Shown here in pieces: positions 18,457 through 26,953 of a stretch of DNA of 64,000 bases (position 1 is the first letter of the stretch; each line of letters opens with the position of its first letter). The notes below the pieces were generated by a model. That model searched no databases. It was not told the DNA's origin and saw nothing but the letters and a program-made list of their open reading frames with translations. The position numbers were made by a program, and so were the translations under genes. The stretch comes from PALSA-555 sp963821325 (lineage in GTDB: Bacteria > Actinomycetota > Acidimicrobiia > IMCC26256 > PALSA-555), in contig CAWGDC010000001.1 in the NCBI GenBank assembly GCA_963821325.1, forward strand, positions 979,848 through 1,043,847, given 5' to 3'.

Positions 18457-19161
18457 ATGCTCCGCAACACCGACCGGCTCGAGATCTTCAGCGACGGCGT
18501 CATCGCCATCGCCATCACGCTGCTCGTGCTCGACATCCGAGTGCCGTCCGCGAAGGACGGCCAGCTGTTTCACGAGCTCGGCAGCCACTGGCCGACGTAC
18601 GTCGCCTACGTCTTGTCGTTCGCGGTCATCGGGATCATCTGGGTGGCGCACCACTCGATGTTCGAGCACATCGAGACCGTCGACCGAGGGCTCCTCTTCA
18701 CGAACCTGTTCCTGCTGCTCGGCGTCGCGTTCGTCCCGTTCCCGACGTCGCTGCTCGCCGAGTACGTGCACGTCGGGGGCAGCAACGCGCACGCCGCCAC
18801 CGCGGTCTACAGCGCCACGATGGCCATGATCGGGCTCGCGTTCACCGCCATCTGGTATCACCTCGCCCGTCACCCCGAGCTGCTCAGCGGGGACGTCGAC
18901 GCCGCCAACCTGCGACGCTCCATCCGCCGCTCGCTCGTGAGCCCGGTCGTGTACGGGCTCACGATCGGCCTCGCCTTCGTGAGCCCGCCCGCCTGCCTCG
19001 CGGTGTACGGGCTCATCGCCGCCTACCTCGCCGGGGGCCCGTCGTCGCGTGCCCTCGTCGCCAAGCCGCTCGCCGCGATGCGGGCCGCCGCGACCGGCCA
19101 GCGCCCGCCGCGCCCGACGCCGGCGGCTGACCCGGACCCGTCGCCCGACCCGCTCCCCTGA
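18457..19161 (+). CDS. TMEM175-like (DUF1211) membrane protein
   Basis: The 234-residue protein has the signature of bacterial TMEM175 potassium channels: TDRLEIFSDGVIAIAITLLVLDI in the first helix, with FSDG, then four or five more helices (YVAYVLSFAVIGIIWVAHH, LLFTNLFLLLGVAFVPFP). Bacterial members are single-repeat tetrameric channels. The start at 18457 is favoured by TAGCGT seven bases upstream and by the usual N-terminus. An alternative ATG at 18409 overlaps the previous stop (TAATG) and would add 16 residues. The C-terminal 30 residues are Pro/Asp-rich. Confidence 0.82.
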   Translation: MLRNTDRLEIFSDGVIAIAITLLVLDIRVPSAKDGQLFHELGSHWPTYVAYVLSFAVIGIIWVAHHSMFEHIETVDRGLLFTNLFLLLGVAFVPFPTSLLAEYVHVGGSNAHAATAVYSATMAMIGLAFTAIWYHLARHPELLSGDVDAANLRRSIRRSLVSPVVYGLTIGLAFVSPPACLAVYGLIAAYLAGGPSSRALVAKPLAAMRAAATGQRPPRPTPAADPDPSPDPLP

Positions 19162-19212
19162 CCCGGGGCGTGCCCGGTGGGCGTGTGCCATCCTCGCCGA
19201 CGGGAGGCGTGC

Positions 19213-20025
19213 ATGCGGCTCGAGGGGAAGGTGGCGCTGGTCACGGGCTCGACGCGCGGGATCGGTCGGGCCACGGCGATCCGCTTCGCGGCCGAGGGCG
19301 CCCAGGTCGTCGTGACCGGCCGCAGCCAGGAGGCCGGAGACGCGGTGGAGCGGGAGATCCGCGCCGCGGGCGGCGAGGCCACGTACGTCGCGACGGACCT
19401 CGCCCACGAGGACCAGGTGCAGGGGGCCGTCCGCATCGCCGTGCAGCGGTACGGGCAGCTGACGACGCTCGTGAACAACGCCGCGCCGACCGAGCTCATG
19501 GGGCCGGGACGGCTCGACGGGCGGGTCACCGAGCTGTCGAACGAGGCGTGGGACGCGATCATGCTCGTCGGCCTGAAGGCGGTCGTGTGGATGTGCAAGT
19601 ACGCCATCCCGGAGATGGTCCGCGCTGGCGGGGGCACGATCGTGAACATCTCGTCCGCGGCGTCGATGCTCGGCACCCCCGGCCTGGACACCTACACCGC
19701 CCTGAAGGGGGCGCTGAACACGCTGACCCGCTCGATGGCGGTCGAGTACGCCGCGGATGGGATCCGCTCGAACGGCATCGTCTCGGGCATGGTGCTGAGC
19801 AGCCCGGGCGCGGCCCGGCTGATGGAGGATCCCGCGATCGGCGACGCGACCCGGGCGATGCACCTCACGCGGCTCGGCATGCCCGAGGACATCGCCGCCG
19901 CGGCGCTGTTCCTCGCCTCGGACGAGGCGGCGTTCATCACCGGGGCGCTGCTCCCCGTCGACGGCGGGGTCACGTGTCGGATGCCGGTCCCGGATCTCTC
20001 GGCCGCTGACGTCGACCTCGGGTAG
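19213..20025 (+). CDS. Short-chain dehydrogenase/reductase
   Basis: This 270-residue classical SDR has the cofactor loop TGSTRGIG, the NNAA structural motif, the catalytic Ser in VNISSAAS, and YTALK supplying Tyr and Lys. It also has PVDGG near the C-terminus, typical for family oligomer contacts. Arg in TGRSQ after the second strand suggests NADP preference. ATG 19213 follows GGGAGG; an earlier ATG at 19177 has no ribosome site. Seven bases separate its stop from the next gene, so the two probably share a transcript. Confidence 0.92.
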   Translation: MRLEGKVALVTGSTRGIGRATAIRFAAEGAQVVVTGRSQEAGDAVEREIRAAGGEATYVATDLAHEDQVQGAVRIAVQRYGQLTTLVNNAAPTELMGPGRLDGRVTELSNEAWDAIMLVGLKAVVWMCKYAIPEMVRAGGGTIVNISSAASMLGTPGLDTYTALKGALNTLTRSMAVEYAADGIRSNGIVSGMVLSSPGAARLMEDPAIGDATRAMHLTRLGMPEDIAAAALFLASDEAAFITGALLPVDGGVTCRMPVPDLSAADVDLG

Positions 20026-20032
20026 CCGGGCG

Positions 20033-20884
20033 ATGCATCCACGCGTCGCGGTGAGCGCGGTGTCGTCGTGGCGCTGGAGCCTCGACGAGGATCTGCGCTT
20101 CTGGGCCGACGGTGGCATCGACCACGTCGTGCTGTCGCTGCGGAAGCTGGAGCAGGCGGGCGTGACGGACGCGGTGCGCCGCGTCCGGGCCGCGGGGCTG
20201 CGCGTCGCCGCCGTCGCGGAGCTCGGCTGGTGGGCACTCGACGATCCGCGCACCTGGCCAGCGCAGCAGGACCGGCTACGCCGCGCGGTCGACGCGGCGG
20301 CGGCCACGGGCGCGCCGACGCTCGTGCTGACCAGCGGGCCGCCGGGTCGCCTGGCGTGGGACGACGCGCTCGACGCGCTCGCGTCGGCGCTCGAGCCGGT
20401 GCGCGCCAACGCGGCGGCGCACGGCGTCGTCCTCGCGCTGGAGAACACCGGCCCGCTCCGCCTCGACCTCAGCTTCGTCACCACGCTGGCCGACACGGTC
20501 GACGCGGCGCGGGCGCTGGCCATCGGGGTGTGCGTGGAGGTGAACTCCTGCTTCGCGGAGCGCGGCCTGCCCGTGACGATCGGCGCCGGCATCGACACGC
20601 TGGCCCACGTCCAGCTGAGCGACTTCGTGGTCGGCAGCCTCAGCACCCCCGACCGCGCCGTGCCCGGCGACGGCGACATCCCCCTCGAGCGAATCGTCGG
20701 GTGCCTCCTCGACGCCGGCTACGCCGGGCCCTTCGAGCTCGAGCTCGTCGGGCCCCGCATCGACGCCGAGGGCTACGACACCGCGATCCGCCGCGGCGTC
20801 GACTACCTCGACGGCCTGCTGTCCCGGCTCGACGCGCGGGGTCAGGGACCGGGGACGCCGCGCACGCGGACCGGCGCGGCGTAG
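20033..20884 (+). CDS. Sugar phosphate isomerase/epimerase-like TIM-barrel protein
   Basis: The 283-residue protein resembles the xylose-isomerase-like (AP endonuclease 2) TIM barrel. Metal-ligand candidates are the Glu of LALENTG, the Glu of CVEVNSC, the His of AHVQLSDF and the Glu of FELELVGPR. The substrate is not predictable; relatives isomerise sugars or inositols. It follows the SDR by seven bases, as expected for a small catabolic operon. Its C-terminus (Arg/Gly/Pro-rich) overlaps by 43 bases the end of the opposite-strand monooxygenase gene. Confidence 0.78.
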   Translation: MHPRVAVSAVSSWRWSLDEDLRFWADGGIDHVVLSLRKLEQAGVTDAVRRVRAAGLRVAAVAELGWWALDDPRTWPAQQDRLRRAVDAAAATGAPTLVLTSGPPGRLAWDDALDALASALEPVRANAAAHGVVLALENTGPLRLDLSFVTTLADTVDAARALAIGVCVEVNSCFAERGLPVTIGAGIDTLAHVQLSDFVVGSLSTPDRAVPGDGDIPLERIVGCLLDAGYAGPFELELVGPRIDAEGYDTAIRRGVDYLDGLLSRLDARGQGPGTPRTRTGAA

Positions 20885-21156
20885 GTCACCTCCGGCGGTC
20901 GGGCGAGCAGCCCCTCCAGGCGGGGCAGCACGTCGCGCACCGCGGCCCCGGCCCGGTGGCGGGCCAGCGCGGCCTCGTCGTCGTACATCTCGTAGAAGAG
21001 GAGCACGTCGGGCTCGTCGGCGGCGGCGTGCATCGCGAACACCGCTGTGCCCGGCTCGGCGGCGACCGCGTCGTGCAGCCCCGCGAAGGCGGCGACGAGG
21101 TCCTCACGTCGGCCCGGGACGGCCTCGAGCCGGCTGAAGATGACGATCCGCCCCAC
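20842..21156 (-). CDS. Antibiotic biosynthesis monooxygenase (ABM)-domain protein
   Basis: The 104-residue dimeric alpha-beta barrel-type protein starts IVIFSRLEAVPGRREDLVAAF and contains AVFAMHAAADEPDVLLFYEMYDDEAALARH, the standard ABM order. Such proteins are cofactor-free monooxygenases or small detoxifying enzymes. GTG 21156 is chosen because homology begins there; a longer frame upstream is only Arg/Pro-rich. It ends inside the end of the convergent isomerase-like gene and begins about 70 bases before the divergent TetR gene. Confidence 0.82.
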   Translation of the reverse strand: MGRIVIFSRLEAVPGRREDLVAAFAGLHDAVAAEPGTAVFAMHAAADEPDVLLFYEMYDDEAALARHRAGAAVRDVLPRLEGLLARPPEVTYAAPVRVRGVPGP

Positions 21157-21188
21157 CCGCGGCAGCGTACGGCGACCCGGGCGCGGCC

Positions 21189-21233
21189 TTGACGGGCGGG
21201 AGCGGGGCACCCATAGTGTAGTCGTATGACTAC
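21189..21233 (+). promoter_or_regulatory. Leaderless promoter and overlapping inverted-repeat operator of the TetR gene
   Basis: TTGACG (21,189-21,194) and CATAGT (21,212-21,217) are separated by 17 bases, giving good -35 and -10 elements. The ATG lies only eight bases after the -10, so the transcript should be leaderless. An inverted repeat GTAGTC-GTAT-GACTAC (21,218-21,233) covers the expected transcription start and the ATG itself. A repressor bound here would block initiation directly, and the adjacent TetR protein is the obvious candidate. Confidence 0.6.
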
Positions 21234-21831
21234 AGCGGTGGCGCCACGGGCGGGCACCGGGCCGGCCCCACGGGGGCGCGCCGCGGTGCGCGACGCCCTG
21301 CTCGACGCGGCCGCCGACCTGTTCGCGGCGCGGGGTCCGGCGGCGGTCTCAGTCCGCGACGTCGCGGCCCGGGCGGGCGTCAATCACGGCCTGGTGCACC
21401 GTCACTTCGGCTCGAAGGAGGCGCTCGTCGCGGCGACGCTCGACCGCCTCGCGGAGGCGACCGCCGCGCCGGTGCGCGGCGTCCAGTCGGCCCGCGAGCT
21501 GGGCGAAGTCGTGGGCGGCGCGGCCGACGACCGGTTCTGGCGCGTGCTGGCGTGGTCCGTGCTCGAAGGCCGCGACCCGGCACGCCTCCAACACAACTTC
21601 CCCGTGCTCGACGAGCTCGTCGGGCTCGTGCGCGCCGAGCACGGCCGGGCCGGGTCGACCGAGGACCCCCGCGTGGTGGTCGTCCAGGCGGTCGCGTTCG
21701 GGCTCGGGCTGTTGCTCTTCGAGCCCTACCTGCGCCACGCTGTCGGGCTCGACGACGCGGACGCGAACGACGCCCGCGCCGCGAGCCGTGACCGCTGGAC
21801 CGCGCTGCTGGCCCCGAAGGGAGCACCATGA
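21226..21831 (+). CDS. TetR/AcrR family transcriptional regulator
   Basis: The 201-residue repressor has an N-terminal helix-turn-helix at about residues 22-68 (ALLDAAADLFAARG, then VSVRDVAARAGVNHGLVHRHFGSKEALVAATL), the classical TetR DNA-binding unit. The C-terminal ligand domain is unclassified. An inverted repeat overlaps its own start codon, implying autoregulation. It overlaps the dioxygenase gene by four bases (ATGA), so the two form an operon and the dioxygenase substrate may be related to the inducer. Confidence 0.9.
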   Translation: MTTAVAPRAGTGPAPRGRAAVRDALLDAAADLFAARGPAAVSVRDVAARAGVNHGLVHRHFGSKEALVAATLDRLAEATAAPVRGVQSARELGEVVGGAADDRFWRVLAWSVLEGRDPARLQHNFPVLDELVGLVRAEHGRAGSTEDPRVVVVQAVAFGLGLLLFEPYLRHAVGLDDADANDARAASRDRWTALLAPKGAP

Positions 21832-22793
21832 CCGACACGACCGTGCGGCCCGGCGCCGACCGCGACCCGGGGGGCCACCTGGCCGCCAAGCGGGTGCACC
21901 TGGCGCAGTACGACATCGTGGTCGGGCCGGTCGGGCACCTGCACCGCGAGCGCACCCGGCTGGCGTCGCTCACGTGGCGCCACTTCGACGCCGCGCCGGT
22001 GGGCGCGACGGTGGGCGCCGAGATCTCCGGTGTGGATCTGACCACCCACCTGCCCGACGCCGTCATCGACGAGCTGCGCCAGGCGCTGCTCGACTACAAG
22101 GTGCTGTTCTTCCGCGACCAGCCGTTGACCCCCGCGCAGCACGTCGGCTTCGCCCGCCGGTTCGGTCCGCTGGAGGTGCACCCGTTCATCCCGGCGAACA
22201 CCGGCCAGCCCGAGCTGGTCCGGTTCGCGAAGTCGGCGGACGTCGGCGGGTACGAGAACGGCTGGCATCACGACGTGACGTGGCGGACCTGCCCGTCGAT
22301 GGGCGCGATCCTGCACGCCATCGAGGTGCCGCCCACCGGTGGCGACACGCTCTTCGCCGACATGTACGCCGCGTACGAGGGTCTCGACCCCGATCTGCGG
22401 GCGCGGGCCGACGACCTGGTCGCGGTGCACGACTACGCCGGGGTGTTCGGCCACCAGATCGCGGCCGACCAGCGGGCGGCGACGCGCGCCGAGTACCCGC
22501 CGGTCGAGCACCCGGTCGTGGTCCGCCACCCGGGGACGGGACGCCCGCTGCTGTTCGTGAACCGGTTCTTCGTGAGCCACCTCGTCGGCGTCGACCCGGC
22601 CGAGGGGACCGCGCTCATCGACCGGCTGGCCCGGCAGGCCGACACGATCGAGTACCAGTGCCGCTTCCGGTGGACGCCGCACTCGGTGGCGTTCTGGGAC
22701 AACCGGGCGGTGCAGCACTACGCCGCGTCGGACTACTGGCCCGACGTGCGGGTCGTGGAGCGCGCCAGCATCGTCGGCGAGCGCCCGGCCTGA
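21828..22793 (+). CDS. TauD/TfdA family Fe(II)/2-oxoglutarate dioxygenase
   Basis: The 321-residue dioxygenase carries the HxD iron ligands in GWHHDVTW (His147, Asp149), the distal His in DNRAVQHYA (about 297) and the 2-oxoglutarate-binding Arg in RVVERAS. The fold order and length match taurine/2,4-D dioxygenases. The first 45 residues are a non-homologous extension. The gene is coupled to the TetR gene through ATGA. Substrates in this family include sulfonates, aryloxyacetates and sulfate esters; none can be assigned. Confidence 0.9.
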   Translation: MTDTTVRPGADRDPGGHLAAKRVHLAQYDIVVGPVGHLHRERTRLASLTWRHFDAAPVGATVGAEISGVDLTTHLPDAVIDELRQALLDYKVLFFRDQPLTPAQHVGFARRFGPLEVHPFIPANTGQPELVRFAKSADVGGYENGWHHDVTWRTCPSMGAILHAIEVPPTGGDTLFADMYAAYEGLDPDLRARADDLVAVHDYAGVFGHQIAADQRAATRAEYPPVEHPVVVRHPGTGRPLLFVNRFFVSHLVGVDPAEGTALIDRLARQADTIEYQCRFRWTPHSVAFWDNRAVQHYAASDYWPDVRVVERASIVGERPA

Positions 22794-22800
22794 CGGCCGG
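22785..22800. terminator. Short GC hairpin between convergent genes
   Basis: CCGGCC-TGAC-GGCCGG forms a perfect six-base-pair stem whose loop contains the TGA stop of the dioxygenase gene. It lies directly between two convergent genes and could slow transcription from both sides. No U-run follows, so intrinsic termination is uncertain. Confidence 0.35.
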
Positions 22801-24407
22801 TCACGGCCGCGGGCCGAGGTAGCGGCCCGGGAAGTACTCGGCGGCGGGCGCGATGAGCGCATTCACGATCGACGGCACGCTGGCACCGAGCGCCCGTTCG
22901 AGTGCCGGGCGGATCTCCTCCGGTCGCTCGATCAGCTCGCCGGCACCGTCGAACCCCGGAGCGAGCCGCTCGTAGTGACGCACGCCGAGCGGCACCCACT
23001 GGCCGCTCCACCCCCGGTTGTTCATGATCACCGCGACGATGGGCAGCCCGAAGCGCGCCGCGGTGTCGAGCTCCATGGCGTGGAACCCGAACGAGCCGTC
23101 ACCGACCACCCACACGACCTGGGAGCCGGGTCGGGCCAGCGCCGCAGCGAGCGCATAGCCGATCCCGCCCCCGATGTTGCCGAAGTTGCTCATGCTCGGC
23201 TGGCAGCCCGGCTCGTAGGCCGGGAACGCGGCCCGTGTCCAGATCATGTTGAACGCCCCGTCGGCGACGACGGTCGCGTCCCGGTCGAGGAGGTCGCGGC
23301 AGCTCGAGGCAGAGCCGCATGGGGTGCAGCGGAACCTGGGAGGACTGCGCCATCTCGGCCTGTCGGGCCGCGATCGTCGTGGCCTGCTCCTGGAGGCGCG
23401 CCGTCCAGGCGTCGGTGCGCAGCGGCGGGACGGCGTCGGTCAGCTGGCGCAGCGTCGCCTTGGCGTCGCCGACGATGCCGACGCTGACCGGCACTCGGTT
23501 GCGGCCGATCTCGAGCGGGTTGACGTCCACCTGGATGAGGTGCGTCAGGTTCGGGAAGCGCCCGTACCCGAAGAAGTAGTCGAGCTGCTTGCCGACGCAG
23601 CACAGCACGTCGGCCTGGTAGCAGACGTTCTGCCAGTCCTGGCCGAAGCAGCGGGGATGGTCGTCGGGGATCGTGCCGCGGCCGGCCTGGCGGGTCACGA
23701 CCGGGATCCCGGTGTGGTCCACGAAGGCGCGCAGCTCGGCGTCGGCGTCGGCCCACCACACGCCGCTCCCCGCGACGAGCGCGGGCCGCTCGGCGGCGTG
23801 CAGCAGCGCCGCGGCCTCGTCGATCAGCGCGGGCGCCGCGGCGCCGCCGCCGGCTTGGGAGGCCAGCAGGGTCGGGTGGGTGACCGCGCCGTCATCGATG
23901 CTCGAGTGGATGAGATCGATCGCGATCTCGAGGTAGACGGGGCCGGGCTTGCCGGACCGCGCCGCCGCGGAACGCCATCGCGACGTACTCCGGCAGCCGG
24001 TCGAGGTGATAGACGCGGCGGGCCCACTTCGTGACCGGCCGGACCACCTCGAGCTGCTCGAGGGACTCGACCTCGCCGCTGTCCTGCCCGCGCAGCGTCG
24101 CCGCGCCGGCGATGCAGACCAGCGGGGTGCCGCTGGCGAGGGCGTTGGCGAGCCCGGTGATCGTGTTCGTGATCCCGGGGGCCGCGGTGACGAGGCACAC
24201 CCCGGGTTGGCGCGTCGCGAGCGCCCACCCTTCGGCGGCGTAGGTCGCGGCGGCCTCGTGGCGCACGTCGACCAGGGTCAAGTCGGGCGCCGCCTGGATC
24301 GCCCACCAGGTCGGGTTGATGTGCCCGCCGCCGAGCCCGAAGACGTGGGTGACCCCCTCGCGGCGCAGCGCGTCGCAGACCAGCTGGCCGCCGTTCACCG
24401 TGGTCAC
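22801..24407 (-). CDS. Thiamine pyrophosphate-dependent enzyme (acetolactate synthase/benzoylformate decarboxylase-like), two frameshifts
   Basis: The joined product is about 535 residues with the three ThDP domains. The N-terminal Pyr domain contains the catalytic Glu in VRHEAAATYAAEGWA, then GVCLVTAAPGITN. The middle domain runs through DVLCCVGKQLDYFFGYG. The C-terminal PP domain has the cofactor motif VGDGSFGFHAMELDTA ending in MNNRGW. Frame changes near 23,950 and 23,310 are probable indels. GTG 24407 overlaps the preceding gene by four bases (GTGA). Members carboligate or decarboxylate 2-oxoacids or act on acyl-CoA thioesters; the substrate is open. Confidence 0.85.
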
Positions 24408-24733
24408 GGCGGCCCGTCGCGGGCCAGCCACTCGTCGAGGCGCGCCGCGACCGCGGCGACCCGGTCCGCGCTCGGTGTGTCGTCGTTCAGCTGGGCGAGC
24501 GCCTCGACGTCGGTCAGCGCCAGGTCGTAGGTGTCGGCCACGAGGTGCGTCGCGGGGCCGCCCCGCGCCGGGTCGACGACCCCGATCGTGTTGCCGAACA
24601 GCGTGATCTCGTGGAAGCCGGCGACGAGGAGCATCCAGCCGAGGATGCAGCAGCCGCCCTCCCCCATGAGCAGCCCGGCGTTCAGCGTCGGGGGGAGGCT
24701 GGCCCGCGCCCGGCGGACGAGCTCGACGTCCAC
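24404..24733 (-). CDS. Hypothetical protein in the TPP-enzyme operon
   Basis: The 109-residue protein is not recognised. It has a central cysteine-containing hydrophobic stretch (GEGGCCILGWMLLVAGFHEITLFG, residues about 25-48) followed by an acidic helical end (VADTYDLALTDVEALAQLND). It may be a small subunit or binding protein rather than a membrane protein. It begins two bases after the SDR stop and overlaps the TPP-enzyme start (GTGA), so the three genes form a tight operon. Confidence 0.55.
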   Translation of the reverse strand: MDVELVRRARASLPPTLNAGLLMGEGGCCILGWMLLVAGFHEITLFGNTIGVVDPARGGPATHLVADTYDLALTDVEALAQLNDDTPSADRVAAVAARLDEWLARDGPP

Positions 24734-24735
24734 GC

Positions 24736-25533
24736 CTACCCGGAGGGTGCGGCGTAGCCCGGCACCGCGGGCGGCCCGCCGACGTAGAGGGTCTGGCCCG
24801 ACAGGAAGCTCGCCGCCGGCGACACGAGGAAGAGGATGGGCCAGGCGATCTCCTCGGGCAGCCCGGCGCGGCGGAACCCGTTCGAGCGGCCCCCGACCTG
24901 GTCGGGGTCCTGGCCGATCCGTTCCATCGCCCGGACGAAGCCCTCGGACTTGATGGCGCCGACCCCGACACAGTTGACCCGGATCCCGTAGGGGGCGAGC
25001 CCCGCGGCGAAGGACTCGGTGAGGTTCTCGACGCCGGCCTTCGCGGCGCCGTACGGCGCGACGAACGGCAGGCCCCGCTCGGCGGCCCCGGACGAGATGT
25101 TGATGATGACGCCCCGCTCCCGTTCGATCATGTGGCGCGCCGCGGCCTGCGAGAGCACGAACACGCTGCTCAGGTTCAAGTCGATCGAGTTGCGCCAGCC
25201 GTCGAGCTCCCACGCGTCGAGGGGACGCGACTGGGAGCCGCCCGCGTTGTTCACGAGGATGTCGACGCGGTCGTACTCGGCGATCGTGGCGTCGACGAGC
25301 GCGGCGCAGGCCGCTGCGTCGCGCACGTCGGTGGGAACGACGAGCGCTCGACGTCCGAGGGCCTCGACCTCGGCCGCGACCCGCTCGAGGTTCTCGCGTC
25401 GGCGACTGGCAAGGACGACGTCGGCGCCGTGCTCCGCGAGGACGAGGGCGGTGGCGCGCCCGATCCCGGTGCCGCCGCCGGTGACGATGGCGACCTGGTC
25501 AGACAGGTCGAACATCGGCTCGGGGACGGGCAC
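24736..25533 (-). CDS. Short-chain dehydrogenase/reductase
   Basis: The 265-residue SDR has the cofactor loop TGGGTGIGRA, NNAGG, catalytic Ser in IINISSGAAE and YGAAK supplying Tyr/Lys. The C-terminal FLSGQTLYVGGPP replaces the usual VDGG form. Arg-rich SRRREN after strand two suggests NADP. GTG 25533 gives six residues before MFDLSDQ; ATG 25515 is an alternative. It is the first gene of the operon that includes the unknown 109-residue protein and the TPP enzyme. Confidence 0.9.
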   Translation of the reverse strand: MPVPEPMFDLSDQVAIVTGGGTGIGRATALVLAEHGADVVLASRRRENLERVAAEVEALGRRALVVPTDVRDAAACAALVDATIAEYDRVDILVNNAGGSQSRPLDAWELDGWRNSIDLNLSSVFVLSQAAARHMIERERGVIINISSGAAERGLPFVAPYGAAKAGVENLTESFAAGLAPYGIRVNCVGVGAIKSEGFVRAMERIGQDPDQVGGRSNGFRRAGLPEEIAWPILFLVSPAASFLSGQTLYVGGPPAVPGYAAPSG

Positions 25534-25548
25534 GCTGCCTCGCTCGGG

Positions 25549-26868
25549 TCAGAGCAGGTTGAGCTTGATGGTGTACAGGTTCTTCGGGTTGCAGTCGAAC
25601 GTACCGGGCTTCGTCGGGTACACACGGACGAACCGGCCGTGCTGGACCTGCAGGAGCGCGAAGCAGGGGGTCGGGAGGTGTCGGCCGACGTCGGTGCGGC
25701 CGAGCATGCCGTCGGCGGTGAAGCCGTTGATCGTCGGCGCGGTGGCCAGCACGGCGGCCCGGGTGAGCCCGTTGTCGCCGCTCTGCTGGACGATCTTGTC
25801 CACCACGTCGCGGAAGAAGATGCCGGCGGCCCACGCGTTCGCGCCGAACGCGTCGGCGTGTCCGGCCCCGGTGTACTGGAGGAACGAGCGGGTCATCGGA
25901 TTCGTGCTGGCCTCGGCGAAGGGCACGAACGTCGTGTAGACGTACTGACCCTCGACCGCAGCGCCGCCCTGCTGAATCAGGCGCTGGTCGTAGCACTGGA
26001 TGGAGCAGTCCCAGACCTTCACCGACGTGAGCCCCTGGAGCACCGCCTCCTTGCGCAGCTCGACCATGCTGGAGAACGCGAGACCGGCCCGCGCGTACGT
26101 CGAACCGTCGTTGCGCGCCGCCTGCACGACGGGGGTGAAGGCGCTCTGCGGCGCGGCGCCCGAGATGTCGAACTCCTGGTCGGCGCGGATCCCCAGCTGC
26201 TGCTGGGACTTGAACAGCGGCACCTGGGCGTTCTTCGAGGCCTGCAGGTCGGACGGGTAGAGGTAGACGCCATGCAGGTTCTTGAAGTGGCTCAGGAAGT
26301 AGCGGGTGGTGCCGACGGTGGCGACGTAGGTCTGGGGGTGGTCGTTCATCGTGGCGCAGTCGAGGGTCTCGCCTTCGACCGAGAACGACACGGGCGAGCA
26401 CTGGTGCACCGGCTCGGTCTGGACGACCGGGAAGTCGGGCAGGCCCACCGCCTTCCCCGTGAGGTCCTTGCAGCCGACCATGTCGTCGATGTTGTTGACG
26501 AACAGGGCGCTCGTCCCCACGAGCGCGAAGTCGTGCTGGCAGGCCGCGATGATGGCGTTGCGCGCGTCCGTGTCGGCGAGGTGCGTGTCGATGAAGTCGA
26601 CGACGACCTTGCGTCCGGCCAGCCCGCCGTGGGCGTTCAGGTAGCGGGCCCAGCCCTGGACCGCGCTGACCGAGCCCTGGAACAGCCCCGGTGCGGCCGG
26701 CGTGTCCACGTCGGCGAGGACGGCGACCCGGATCGTCGTCGGCGTGATGCCGATGTCGGTCGTGCGCAGCGGCCCGGCCGCCGCCCGGGCGCTCGCCCCG
26801 GCCGCCATCACCCCCGTCACGGCCAGGCTCAGGGCGCTGACCAGCGCCCACCACCGGCTCCGCCGCAT
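25549..26868 (-). CDS. ABC transporter substrate-binding protein, branched-chain amino acid (LivJ-like) type
   Basis: The approximately 439-residue precursor starts with a signal peptide (MRRSRWWALVSALSLAVTGVMAAGASA). The mature part follows the Peripla_BP_6 pattern: ITPTTIRVAVLADVD, then WARYLNAHGGLAGRKVVVDFIDTHLAD, ALVGTSALFVNN and GANAWAAGIFFRD. Six cysteines suggest disulfides in the exported protein. Such proteins deliver amino acids, amides or aromatic acids to Liv-type permeases; a matching permease lies upstream at 27,745. ATG 26868 is preferred over 26910 because it gives a proper signal sequence. A perfect palindrome precedes it. Confidence 0.85.
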   Translation of the reverse strand: MRRSRWWALVSALSLAVTGVMAAGASARAAAGPLRTTDIGITPTTIRVAVLADVDTPAAPGLFQGSVSAVQGWARYLNAHGGLAGRKVVVDFIDTHLADTDARNAIIAACQHDFALVGTSALFVNNIDDMVGCKDLTGKAVGLPDFPVVQTEPVHQCSPVSFSVEGETLDCATMNDHPQTYVATVGTTRYFLSHFKNLHGVYLYPSDLQASKNAQVPLFKSQQQLGIRADQEFDISGAAPQSAFTPVVQAARNDGSTYARAGLAFSSMVELRKEAVLQGLTSVKVWDCSIQCYDQRLIQQGGAAVEGQYVYTTFVPFAEASTNPMTRSFLQYTGAGHADAFGANAWAAGIFFRDVVDKIVQQSGDNGLTRAAVLATAPTINGFTADGMLGRTDVGRHLPTPCFALLQVQHGRFVRVYPTKPGTFDCNPKNLYTIKLNLL

Positions 26869-26910
26869 GCGCGTCCCCCCGGCTCCCCGGCCCGCCGGGC
26901 CGGAACTCAC

Positions 26911-26936
26911 TTCTCGTATACGAGAACGAGTTTCTC
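26911..26936 (-). promoter_or_regulatory. Two overlapping palindromes: candidate TetR operator
   Basis: A perfect 16-base palindrome, TTCTCGTATACGAGAA, occupies 26,911-26,926. It overlaps a second inverted repeat GAGAA-N5-TTCTC at 26,922-26,936. They lie between the TetR stop and the substrate-binding protein start. On the minus strand TTGACG (26,957-26,952) sits 17 bases before GAAACT, so the palindromes would cover the transcription start. This is a good candidate for control by the adjacent TetR protein. Confidence 0.6.
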
Positions 26937-26953
26937 CCGGTCGGGAGCCGGCG

